A DNA stretch of 64,000 bases from contig JARHVA010005491.1 of NCBI GenBank assembly GCA_037957365.1, positions 624,001 through 688,000 of the forward strand. The letters are read 5' to 3'. The position numbers and the translations under genes were made by a program. Below are positions 51,231 to 63,329 of the stretch, piece after piece. Below the pieces are notes generated by a model, which did no database searches, had not been told where the DNA came from, and saw only the letters and a program-made list of their open reading frames with translations. Origin of the DNA: Torreya grandis (lineage: Eukaryota; Streptophyta; Pinopsida; Cupressales; Taxaceae). Numbering within the stretch: position 1 is the stretch's first letter; each line of letters begins with the position of its first letter.

Positions 51231-53122
51231 TATTCTGACATGATGTCCTTTTTTGCAAAAATCAGCAATGTGATCAAATCCTAGAAAAATGTAACACACC
51301 ACTCTTCTTGATGGAAATTCATCTTATTTTACCTTGTTAAGATAAAATCTTGTAGTGTGTCCTATGTCATGACATCTATATAACTTAATTTAACTCACAT
51401 CACTTTATTGATTATTACATTCATAGTTCTAATCAAATTCATTCCTAGAAGGTCTTATATACTCTCTAGCCTTATGACCGAATTGATTACAAGTGTAGCA
51501 GTAACCATTTGAGTTTTCATACCTCATTGCATTTGGTTGTCTAATTTTATTTGTATTCATTATGTTAGCAACTTCATTTCTTAACTAATTATTTATCTTC
51601 AAAGTCTGATTGTTATTTTTCATGAAAGTATTCAAGTCATCATGAACAATATTCTTTTGTTCTTATATATATCAAAGACTAGTTCTATCACTTATAGATT
51701 TTTTACTACTAAGAATGTTATCTAAATCAATTGATCCATTTTCAAACTTCAAAAATGACTTTACTTAACTTGAAGTATTTTTCAACTCATCTCTTAATGA
51801 ACCAATCTCAATTACATACCTTGAACATTCAATTTATTTGGCCTTCATGTTTTCATTCATAGTCTCTAACTGATCATTAAGAGGATTGAATGAATTTTTA
51901 TACTCTTTGAAGTCTTCATCTATTATTTCCTCAAAAACACTAAATTTTACCTCATAGTCTTTTATTTAAGACTTCAACTTCTTGTTTTTATTATTCTCAA
52001 TATTTATATCTTTAAGATAATTCATCAACTTAGTCTAGAAATTTACCTTATCTTATTCATCATATTTATCACCTGAACCACCTCTAAACCATGTAGATTC
52101 TTCTTGATATGAGTAGATACCTTCTTCATCCATGAAGAGATCTTAATCTTCAGCAAGACTATCATATTCATGATCATTATTAGAATAACTACCATCATTA
52201 TCATCATATGAGATACAATATCCCTTGGTGTAGAGACTCCTCTTTTCCTTGTAAAACATATTTTGGCCATTATACCTTTTGAAATTATTCTTGCTCTTAT
52301 CAGACCCAAATTTCTTCTTATAATTATCATGATTTTCTTCATGTTCATCATTATCATTTACCTTATGCTTATGAGGAAACTTGTTGGAAAAGTGACCTAT
52401 CTCTCCACAATTGAAACATTTGAAGTGAAGTATGCCCTTAAAATTTCCTAAACTTATTTTAAATTTTCTTGTTAATAGAGTTATTAGTTTAACATCATCA
52501 ATATTGGAAATCTCATCATCCTTGACCTTACTACCTCATAAATTATTATTTAGATTCTTTTATGCATTTAAATTTTCTTCTTTATTTTGTGGTTTGTCCT
52601 CATTAATTATCATCTCATAGTCAAAAAGAATGCCATGCAATTCATCTATCTTTATTTTGGTGAGATCATGACTTTTTTTATAGCAAAAACTTTTGAATCA
52701 AATTTGAAAGTGATAAGCCTTAATACCTTTTGCACTATCGTGCCTTCTTCAATAACCTCTCCCATGACTTTTATCATGTTCACTACCTCATCCATTATTA
52801 GAAGATAGGAAGACATAGTATACTATTCCTTCATTTTGAGACTTTCAAATTACCTTTGGCAGGTTTGTAATTTGGCCAACTTGAATTTTGTCTCTTTCAT
52901 AGATGAGTTGAAATTTGTCTCAAATATAATTAGAAGACTTTCAATGATTACCTTGGTGAACATATCCTTTAAAATACCATAAATGATATCATTCATGGCT
53001 TTGGAGTTATTCTCACTCAGCTTATTGTCTACATCACTAGTTGGAGGAGTAGGTGGCATGGAATAACTATCCAAAATAGATTGCCAAGTGTCAAAACCCA
53101 AGGAAATGATGTAGGTATTCAT
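51230..53122 (-). pseudogene. Copia gag remnant with two zinc knuckles
   Basis: Open at 53122-52850: SLGFDTWQSILDSYSMPPTP, then NNSKAMNDIIYGI and ending FKLAKLQTCQR. This matches the copia gag block 'SL..DVW..V...Y..P......N..A...I...L........I......A...W..L...'. Frameshifted text goes on with MDEVVNMIKVMGEVIEE, VQKVLRL and FDSKVFAI (about 52800-52680), matching 'Y........N.L...G..I.D...V.KIL.SLP..F...V.AI'. At 52425-52390 CFNCGEIGHFSNKFP-like text is a CCHC knuckle. An acidic, coiled-coil-like stretch (about 52200-51800) and a second knuckle, YCYTCNQFGHKAREY (about 51500-51460), follow. The methionine-rich frame 52357-52043 is a shadow. Confidence 0.82.
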
Positions 53123-53245
53123 TATTTCACTCCAAAAGCCATAATTTTATCCATTAAACAATATAGATTTCTTAATAGAGAAACCTTGAGAACTTATCAT
53201 TGTACTTAAGATTACCTTTAAGTGGTTAAACTTGTACAAAAAGAC

Positions 53246-53261
53246 CTGCACTGATACCAAT
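53246..53261 (-). promoter_or_regulatory. tRNA-iMet primer binding site
   Basis: Minus-strand TTGGTATCAGTGCAGG. It equals the plant copia site TGGTATCAGAGC with one change and abuts the LTR end CATAACA. Confidence 0.85.
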
Positions 53262-56060
53262 TGTTATGGGTACAATCATTGAGAGGGAGGGTAAATCAAT
53301 GAATAAATATATTTCAAAAATTCAATATAAATCCTTCAAACCCTTAGTAATACACCATTAGCAATCAAGAAGCAAATAACCCACTCATAATAATGAACAT
53401 AAAAGATAAATAAGATAAAACAATATTTATGTGGGAAACCCTTTTGTGGAATAAAACCCACTCTCAAGCCTAAAAACACATGGAATACTTGTTCTATAAT
53501 ATGACTACTAACATTATACTTTAGTGAAGCACCCACTTTAGAAGGATATCTAGCCCCTAAAGATGATAAGCACTAACTTGCCTAATATGTTGAGCACCAA
53601 CACAACATCTATGAAATAAATGAATTCAAAACACTAATTTCTTCTCAATTTGATGGAGAAACCCTTCAAAACAAACTCTTTAAATCCTCTTCACTCATTC
53701 AAACCTTCACACAAAATCAAGGAATCCAAAACCACCTTTTGGATCAATCTACACACCTTCACTTGTTCTCATGCATCAATCCTATAAATTTAACATTAGA
53801 GTTATGAACACAAAGTCGTACATGCAATCCACATTTTTATCTACCACTAAAGATCTCCACATGTCTCTCAAAGCCTTCACAAATATATTTCTCAACTAAA
53901 CAATTGCTCAACCTCTTTAATATCCCAAACATTCCTTGTACTTACACCACTTTATTGGTCTAACCCATCTTGGTTGGCCAAGATGCATACCATACTTGTC
54001 TTACACTTTAAATATGTCTCCACATACATTACATGGGTGAAACACTCCACTCCATAGGTTTTATATGGTCTTTAAGACTCAAATCCTCCATTAGGCCTTA
54101 ATGAGACCCCAAAAAATTAGTTATTCACATCCACACATTACTCTTTCAACCTCTTGTACCAGCTTTAACTTATACCAATGCTTATAACATATCAAACCTA
54201 CCAATTAGCTCTCCTTGCTCTTCAAGCCTTTATACAAAAAAAACATAGTCTCAAACTTTTGAATTAACAACTCAAATATTTTATATATCCATATTATTAG
54301 ATTACATGGGTGAAACCTTCATGACCTCTAAAATTCATTAATTTTCTTTATATACTTCAGCAGAATATTTAAGCACTAAAAACAACTCTCTCAAAATAAC
54401 CACTCAGACTGGTCATATATAGTAAAAATATAGTCAAGATATTTTGACTCTCTATATATAATCAAGGACATATAATGATAACCAATTCCTTATTATAAGA
54501 GTTTTATACTTATAAAACATCTCCATATTCATTTTATTCTTCAATTATACTCAACACTCTTCCAACTCACTTATGCAAAGTGGTCACTCAAACTATCTAT
54601 AGCTTTTAACAAATAAAGTCAACTTTTAAACATTTTTTCATATTAAAGATGGATTGATAAAACATCCAAAATCCTCATATATGGTTAGCATTGAGTATAT
54701 AACACTCTCCAATAATTATTTCATCTTTAAAAATCAAAATACCATCAATAACAACTCAAATATCCTTCTCAGGTCACTTACAAAACATGGTCAAACATTC
54801 AGTCAAATGTAGAATTCAATTTATGAAATTGTACAAACATTAAAATATTATAATTAACTTTTATATATGTTAATTGAATCCATTTTTTACTTTTATTTTT
54901 GCACCAATAATAAGTTCATCCTAAATCAAAAGATATTCATAAAATACTATAGACTAGTTTTTTCTTTGTTAAATTAAAATACCAACATTCATTGGGTAAT
55001 GAAAAATCATTTAACACTTGTATTTATATTGTGATCCCTAAAATATTTATCAAATATGCTTCATTAATCTACTCAAGAGTTTCCTATCTTTAAATCTCAT
55101 TACTTGATGTTGATATTTCATCCTGGATTTAAAGATCATACCACTTGGTAACCTCGCATGCCTTCTATGCCCCTACAATATGTCTTCAATGTTATTTTGA
55201 CACTTGGTAGCCCCACATTAATTATAAGCATCATTCTAAATTATTAATGTAATATGCATTATTGATCTTTCTCTACATGGTTGAACATACTCTATCAATC
55301 TTCAATCTACTTGATGAAACACACATCATTGATCTACTTGCTATATCTCTATGATTGTGACACATGTCTTCATCACATTCATTCTAAAGATATTTGACTT
55401 ATTGAATTTTCTCTCACCATTGATCTCTATATGAAAATTTTAATTCTCACCATTAGATCATTGTCTTGTAATACCAATTGATCTCCATAGATATTTATCT
55501 TCTTGATCACTCACTCATCATTCACTATTCATCTATCAGTTTAGACACACACCATTGTATATTTATCATGAAGATTAAATTCTCACCTTAGATCTTCATT
55601 ATCACAAATTTGGCTAAGTATGGGAACTTAATTAATTCTACCTAAGAAGCCAATGTTGCACCATAATAAATTTTTCTATGCACCATGTCCAGAACTAAAA
55701 TTTGAAATAAATGATCACCTTTCATAGGGGAATCCATCCATGTATCAGATCACTCTTGAAATCTTTACACATGTGACTATTTCTTACTTGGATTTATCTA
55801 TCAAGACGAATACTTGAGCTTAGAAATTCATATGACTATTTTAATGAATTATGTTCACTTCCAAAAGCACTCCAAACAATCCAAACACCCCATAGGGTCT
55901 TTGAAACATGTCCATACCATCAATATCATACATTAATTAGCTCACTAAGTCAAGCACTAAACAAACACAAAAGAACATTGAAGCATATTGAAGCTTACTT
56001 TGTCATTGTCATTCTAACACACATGACACATCATCAACATCCTTGGTCACCTTGGAGATT
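53262..56060 (-). repeat. 5' LTR of the long-LTR element
   Basis: On the plus strand it begins TGTTATGGGTAC next to the PBS. Homology with the other LTR begins about 120 bases in and is lost at about 56057 after CATCCTTGGTCACCTTGGA. About 80% similar by eye. Confidence 0.8.
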
Positions 56061-57100
56061 ATTGATGCCTAGAGATGTACCACAAGGGTTTTTAGTGTTC
56101 AAAGAACACTTCTCATTTTAAAATTCTAAGAATTCAAAGCATGAGTATAAATTTGTGGTAACTTAATGTCACCAATGGTGAAATAGTAGTAGGGGTATGT
56201 ATGAGTGTTCCAAATAAATTATAATAAGTGATGGTTGGGGGTCATCATGATCCATTATTTGTGAATTATAGAGGATATATGTTAAAACTTAGTGAATTAT
56301 GTCCCTATTTAAGATGTAGACTAATTTATATGGATATTTATAATGAAATCTAAGATACAGTGATCTAGTAAAAAAAGGAGCAAAGAAGAGGGTAAGGCTA
56401 AAAATAAATAAGTGATTTTTTATCTTGAACTCAAATATGATGAAAATTTTCCAATTATAATTGAGCCTACATTTAACCAGTTTATAATTCAAAATAGAAA
56501 ATCTCAAATTTCACCACACACCAAACACATTCCTAATGATGATATGAAATATACAACTAAAAACTAGATTTCACTTTAAAGGTTTATTACCAGACTCAAA
56601 TATCATTAACACATTTGAATATGGAACAAATAAAATTAATAAAATCTAGGATCCTTTAACTAATTTATCACAATCACAAATTAGAAAACCTATATCATAA
56701 ATGAAAATTTAGAATTCAAAGAAACTATTCAAACTTAAGCATTAGAATCAACAATTGAGAAAAAACTATGTTAACAATTGACACATTCAATCTATACAAT
56801 CTTTGAAAAGAAATTGGATTTCATTAATTGATTATAGTATAACATTTTGCTTAAAATTTATCTCCTCTAGGAACATGGTAATACTACCCTTTTATATAAA
56901 GATAAGGTAGTACACTAGTCAATTACAAGATATAATTGTACAAAAGATAAGGACAACTATCCTTCTTTAGAAAGTTCTAGAATACACTTGTCTTTTATAA
57001 TAAGACTGATGTAGAGGAAATATGCTAAAAGACTAGGCTATTCATTAAAAAATAATTTTCCTTATTTCTAAATATTATAATGTTTTACAAAAGGAATATT
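56061..57100. other. AT-rich stretch, nothing recognised
   Basis: No family signal on either strand. TAGGGGGGCATCA at about 57109 on the plus strand resembles a polypurine tract but has no LTR partner in view. Confidence 0.4.
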
Positions 57101-60100
57101 AACTAGTAGGGGGGCATCACTTTGAGACTCCCTTGTTAATCTTGTAGAAGTTCCATAGCCTTTTAGTGTTGTTACTTGATTAGATCAAAATCTAAAAGAG
57201 GATTTATAAAGTAGACATCTTTAGGAGAAGCTAAATCATCAAATTCCCTATCATTCCTTTCCATAGCTTCTTTAATGTTCTTGGCCTATACTATCTTTTC
57301 CTCAACTATGAAGATCATGCCTAAGATTCTACTATTGTCTCTACCAGACTGACCTTGGCTCTTGATTTTAATTTATTGCATCACTAAAGTGATCATGTGT
57401 TTATACTCTACATCATCAATAATTCCCAAATTATTGGTCTTGGTAGGGTTAGCCAATATAGTTCCAACTAATTTCTTGATCTAGCAATTAGCTCCTTATC
57501 ATCCCTAAGGAGTCTATCGAAACCTACTAAACAAGTACTTAAAATTAATATTTTGTCCATCACTATACCCAAAGTAACATTTAGGTGGGATAGGATAGTA
57601 GTTTTGAATTTATTAATCTTTATCCTAATTAGTATACTGATGAGATCCCTTAACTTGGTCTCTGCTTCATGCCATTCTACTGTCAGACCTTTGGCTACTT
57701 CACTTTGTTAGTTTAATGCATCTTGCCTCAGCTTCATTGACTATAGATAATTAAACATGTCAAAGAAGGATGATTCAAACATGTATAAAATGGAATCAAG
57801 CATAATTAAAATGGCCCATGTCTCTAGGTTTTCCTTCTCCTTTTCTAAATTATGAATCCTCTATTTTATTCTTCTAATCCTATCCTTTTCTTGAGTTGAC
57901 TAGGCCTCAATTAAACTCTCAACATCCTCTTCATGGATGGGATGTTCACCTAAATCTTATCCTTAAAATGGAGTCAAACCTAAAAAAGTTCTAACCTTCT
58001 AGAACTTGAAATCTTCTACTCCCACCATGGATTTTATAGTGGTGACCCTCTCTAATCCAGTTGTATCTAGATTGAATTGTACAATGGTAACTAGCTCTGT
58101 CAAATTTTGAGGTTCAAGTACCTCAATTATTGTGATGTTTAATGCTATAGGAGCATCCATTTTCTTGATTTCTAGCCCTATAGTGGCCACTATCCTTATT
58201 TATTCTTCCTTCATTATAGCCCTGATCCATGGCTTGATGTCATCATGTACATATATATTAATAGCTTTTGTTAATGCCCATGAGTGAGACAAAGAGGGGA
58301 TATTCTATAATTTCCCATAGATAAACTAATAAAGAATGACTGGCCCATGTATGGGGAATTTCTCACCAAATATATTTATTTCACTAATGGGATGAGTAAG
58401 GGTCAATCTTGGTATTTTTGATCCAATAGGGACCAATGGCAACTTTGCCTTCCTCTTCTCATTGAGTGCCCTTGGGACTATATCAAGAACAATTTGTTTC
58501 CCTTTCTCTTCTCTAGGTTCCCTTACTTGATTTTGTGCCTCTTCAATTTGATCCTCTTCCTTATCGATACCATATGACTCAACAAGATCTCTGAGGGCAC
58601 CTTCAACTATTTCATTTGGTTCCATGGAAGTCATGTCTAGATACTAAACTAAAGATGATGGCCTCTGGGGCAAGGCTAAATATGAAGGTCCCTCTACATG
58701 CCTCTATTTTAGATTTTCCTTTCCATGTCCTTTTAAAATTTATCTTTGAGGTTGTGGCTATTCCAAATGAGGCTACTCTTGGGGTGGCCTAAAAGATCTA
58801 GGTCATAAGTGATATTAGAGAGATGCATCTACCATACCTCTCTTGATAGTTTATCATCACTTGTTAACCTATGCTAAAGCTTAATATTATACCCCGTAAT
58901 CCTAGTCAACACTTTTTCAATGTTACTTTCCTTGATATAGATGGTGTCATGGACATTGAGTTGATGTACATATATTGGCTTGGGTAACTATTTTGACTTT
59001 AAATGGTTGCCTACTATATTTTTTGGATCACACATTATGAGCTCATCTAATTGGAACTCAAATGAGTCCTCATGCTTGGACATGATCTCTACCTACTTCT
59101 AATCTTGTACTGTGGTCCTTCCAATGATCATAGGAAACAGATGGAGAAGGACCTTCCTCTTCTCTTTACAAACTCCATCAACATCAATGATGAGTTGAGA
59201 GGCAATTTAGTATTCTACCAACTTGATAGGCACATAGACAAGTAATTTTTAGGGTGAGGACATGATTCCCTCAATTCTAACATGGTAGAACAAGATATCA
59301 CCCATCATATCTACATATTTCTTAATTAATGGATGAGCCTTAGGCATGTGAAATCCTATAATTAACTCCACCAGAGTTGGGTAGACACAATCACAAATGA
59401 ATTGCATATGGTTCCTATACTTGAAGACGTGAAATTTTGAATAGTGGTGGGATATGGTGTTTTTGACCTCAAGAGACAAGGTTTTATGCCTAAGAAGTTG
59501 ATAGAAGTAAGTCGGGCATCAACCAAGTAAGACATCATAAATAATTATTTGCTAACCTTTTTCTTGATGGCTGCTAATTTGCACCCTAAGTGAATGCTAA
59601 TTAAGTCTCCAGTAGGAGGGGTGAGCTTCTCTTCTACCATGAAATATACATAAGAGACCTAGGTCTTGTTTACATATATTTTTGAGGGGGATCTTAATGC
59701 TCTATTTAACAAGGTCATGTTTACCTTGATCCCTTCCCTAAATTGTATAATTGGGATCCTTCCCTCTAGGTCACTGAATGCATGGTTCCTTTGGAGAAAC
59801 CATGGTTGGAGGATGGTATCCAAGTCATTTTTGCTACTCCACTCCTTAATTTTGGGTAGGTATACATGGGTCTTTAAGATTTTATAGTATCTTTTAAAGG
59901 CCAGAGGGGAAATGTAGGCAACCCTTTTAGATGTTCTCTCATGGATGATATAATCATTGTCAATCCTAAAATTTGCAAAAATAGAATCAATCACATTGAT
60001 ATAGTGAAATGACTCTAGCTTTATAGCATCATAATGAAGGTTGACCATTTGAATTGTATCCAAGTCATAGTGTTTCCTACTAATCATGGTAATTCTCTAC

Positions 60101-60381
60101 TCCTCCTTGGTGATGAGTTTTAGCTCTTCTATGGTGAAGAAGAGTTCAAACCAATTTTTGTTTCCATTATTTAGGGCAATGATGTCTAATTTAGTGTCCT
60201 TGAAGACCTTTCCTTCATTTTCCATGGATAGATAGAGCTTTGTCTCTTCTCTTAATTTTTGCTTGTGAGCTGTAATGGCCTCTACTTGTAAATTTTTCAC
60301 ACCATATTTTAATTGATATTTGTGATGCTCTTTTGGAATCAACAACACAATTACGCTTCTCTCAAATAAAATTGTAACCAA
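57100..60381 (-). pseudogene. Long protein of unknown family, decayed, coiled-coil-like C-terminus
   Basis: A coding region of about 1,000 residues in shifting minus-strand frames; not a family I can name. Open pieces are 60381-60097, 60087-59659 (142 residues, the longest in the window, including NLHYDAIKLESFHYINVIDS and ILQPWFLQRNHAFSDLEGRI), 59479-59249, 58634-58326 and 58190-57999. The 58634 piece is acidic, then basic (PREEKGKQIVLDIVP). After 57990 the text turns to heptad-like E/K/L-rich segments (KDRIRRIK, IHNLEKEKENLE), then hydrophobic stretches to about 57300. No ATG is visible at the 5' end (the first frame opens after a TGA), so the true start is unknown. No polymerase, gag knuckle or membrane segment is clear. 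It lies about 3 kb downstream of a gypsy integrase on the same strand, so an extra ORF of a gypsy element is possible, as is a host-derived pseudogene. Confidence 0.6.
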
Positions 60382-60400
60382 TTGAGCTCACTTAGGTCTC

Positions 60401-60410
60401 TTTTATATAG
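60401..60410 (-). promoter_or_regulatory. TATA-box-like site upstream of the unknown ORF
   Basis: Minus-strand CTATATAAAAGAGACC lies about 20 bases before the first open frame of the unknown protein. It is a good plant core-promoter match, but in AT-rich DNA such matches are frequent, and the spacing leaves almost no leader. Confidence 0.25.
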
Positions 60411-63320
60411 GGTTTAGGTTTTTAGAGATTTAATGGTGATAGCTCATCTATAATTTAGCTCATATGTGCTTGGGATTTGATTTGGACCTTTTCATTTATA
60501 CCTTTATTTTTTTGAGAACACAAGATCTCCTATTTTGTCTTTTTCTACTTGTATGGTGCTTATGCGGAATCAATATAGACCTTTCATGACATTTTTCATA
60601 AATGCCTTTTAAGCAATAGCCATTGGCATTTAGAAATGCCCCATTTTATTTATCTCCATTGGATGAAGATCTTATTAGTGATTTTAAACTATTGATCTTG
60701 ATTGGTGTCCTTGTTTTTGATTGGTTCTTTTGGTACCAAGCCTTGTGTTATGCCACTTGGCACCTCCACAAGCCTTCCTAAGCTATGTATCTTAATTCTG
60801 TCCTTTGCTAAAAAAAATTGGCCATGTGGTGAACCTATGGGATTTTAAAAATCCATCAATGTCTTCACACCATTGGATCATCCTTCTATGATGAAGCATG
60901 GCCCATTGAATCTTGTAACATACACGAGGGTTAATTAGTGTATATCTATGTAAATAAGTTAGCGTAAAATAAAAAATCTAAGTTTATTAAATCATATAAT
61001 AAAAATGATCCTTTGAAAGACATGAGTAAATGTATTCTTTTCCTATGTAAAATTTATATGAACTTGAATTTTATGGTCTCATGGACATCAATGATGACCT
61101 CACAGACATCAAAAAACATTTAAAACAACATCAAATTTGATCTCATTAAGTCCCTAGGTTTCAATGGGATAATTATATGTGGTAGATTCATGGTGCTTCC
61201 TAAATCTCTGGATTCATCTCACTCCATTAGATTGGAGATCACAATGAAGTAAAAGACATCTGATGATGAACCTGGCAATTTCATGTTATTAGCTTAATTC
61301 AATGTGTGGGACCCATTTACTTTTAATCTTTGAGTTTAAAGATGTTGCATGTCAATATCATGGGCCTTCTATGATCCTTTGACCTTTCAACTATACTTCA
61401 CTCCATCTAATCAGGTTCTCTTAATGAATTAAGAACCATTATATGTAGGCTTAGGGCTTAAATTTGTCAAGGCCCTCATGCCATTGGATCCTAAGGTGTG
61501 AGGAAGCATGAACCATAGGATATATTGAGATCCATGTTTTTAAAGTTAAAGATCAAGTCTTCCTCACTCCATTAGATCAAGCCCCATGATAAAGCATGGG
61601 TTATTAGATCTGTGAAAAATAAGGAATTTAATTTAGGACCTATGATGACATGTAAAACATAGGATAAGGTGTTAAAGCTAAGGTCCTCTTTGTATTAATA
61701 AATACGATGGGGACTTAGGATTAAAGCTTTAGGCTAAGGTATAAATCAAAGGGACCAAGTTAGGAAATATTAAAATTAGACCCTACAAAATGACATTAGG
61801 CCTATTTAGAAGTATGAGTAACTTAAAACGGGGAAATAATGAAGGTGACCAAGCATTTTTAGGATAATTTTTTTAACATTATAAAAAACATGATTGAGGT
61901 TTAAACATGACATTTGTGCTTAAGTCCAAAATGGATTAAAAAGTTTCCAACAAATTTAGTTCCCATCAATATTCAAATTTGAACTAAGGGTTTGTGGTAG
62001 GGTTTTGGAACATGGGTTTATCATCAAGAACACCATGGAACCTACAACTAATAGATATGAAGACCATTTATTAGAAATTATAGACTAACTTAAAGTAAAA
62101 CAAAATTAATAAACCTATCTTTAATAAAGTGGATGATCTTCAAATTCTACAAATGATCTAAACATGTCATATTTTTAGGGTTAATCTTCAGGGTTTCTTA
62201 AGGGTCCCTAATTTTCAAAAAAAGGGGGGGGGGTATGTTGGCCTCAAAAAATGGTAACTTTTGGGGGAAACATTGCAATATGTTATGACCTAGAGACTTT
62301 GATTTAGATTAAAAAATTAGGTCATTCACTCCACTTGATCAACATCATTATCTACATCAGATTATGTTTAAAACAAATGTTATACTTTTATAATTAACGT
62401 CAAACATCAAGACATAGCCCTACTATGTGTGCACTTTGATTCCACTTAGTCTTTATCATAGGTTTCAAGAAACAACTTCTAGGCATCATGTCTTTAACCA
62501 TTAACACTAACTTCTAGCATGTTTAGATATCCATTAAAAACCATGCTTCTAGTGTAGGGAAGGCTTGGGCATTTCTCTACTACTATCTAGACATACATAA
62601 CCCTAAAATAGATCCCTTTAGATCCACTCAAGACCTTGCTCTATTACCAGTTACGCATCCTTATCCCCAATGGAGATTATCAAAATCACCTATTCTTATA
62701 AAGATTTTTATTTTTCATTAATCCACCTTTTATTTGTATTTTATTTAGACCTTTTATACTTTAAATAAGGTTGGGAACCAAGGTATTCAGGGTTTAAGGA
62801 TTTGGTCATGTGTTTGATCCTAAGAGAATCATATATAGATACAACCATTATCCCAAGTAAGGATGTTGATTAAGTGTAATTATGAGCATCCCTTAATATT
62901 TTGAGCTCTCACCTAATAAGTACAAATATTTTTAAAACCAATTTGAGGTCAAGACAATGCATATGTTCTCATGGAATGACTAGCTTCTTCCATTAGTCTT
63001 TACCAGCTTCTTGAAATTACAAAATTAAGTTTATATTCTAGAAACATGGTCAACATATGTGTTAAGTTCATACCTACATTCCTGATCTTTAGGATTCTTC
63101 AAGAAAAATGCATAACTTTGAGCTTAAGTTTTTCCAAAAGGACTTATTAAAAATAAGGAACTAAGGAAGAAGAAATAAACACACAACATAAAGCATTAAA
63201 ATAGGGAACAAAATGGAAATAAAAAAATATACACATTCTCACATACAAACAAGGGACATGAAGGAAAATACTTGAAAGAAAATAAATATCCTAACTACAC
63301 TAAATCTAACCATCTTATAG
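60411..63320. other. Non-coding stretch with loosely repeated CCATTGGATC words
   Basis: No coding motif. A phrase like CTCCATTAGATCAAG...ATGATGAAGCATGG recurs near 60654, 60868, 61221, 61388, 61474 and 61561; the last intervals are 86-87 bp. A run of ten G at 62224-62233 follows seven A. The stretch may include the 3' LTR of the gypsy element on the right, but no second copy is available to define it. Confidence 0.45.
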
Positions 63321-63329
63321 AGCTTATTC

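Larger units (their letters stand above)
46890..56060 (-). mobile_element. Copia-type LTR element with about 2.7-kb LTRs and only gag recognisable
   Basis: Direct repeats 46890-49611 and 53262-56060 flank a 3.6 kb interior. A tRNA-iMet-type PBS on the minus strand (53261-53246) and a minus-strand copia gag just after it set the orientation: the right repeat is the 5' LTR. No protease, integrase, RT or RNase H is visible in 49612-51230, so it is a gag-only derivative or pol was lost. Both outer LTR ends are short: the left copy lacks roughly the first 120 bases of the right copy, and the right copy lacks roughly the last 55 of the left. The size of the LTRs is unusual for copia. Confidence 0.8.

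Noticed and set aside
52043..52357. 104-residue methionine- and isoleucine-rich frame
   Set aside because: Shadow of the copia gag tail; the knuckle lies in another frame of the same strand.
56289..56507. 72-residue minus-strand frame
   Set aside because: Phenylalanine- and isoleucine-rich text with no family match, of the type expected by chance in AT-rich DNA.
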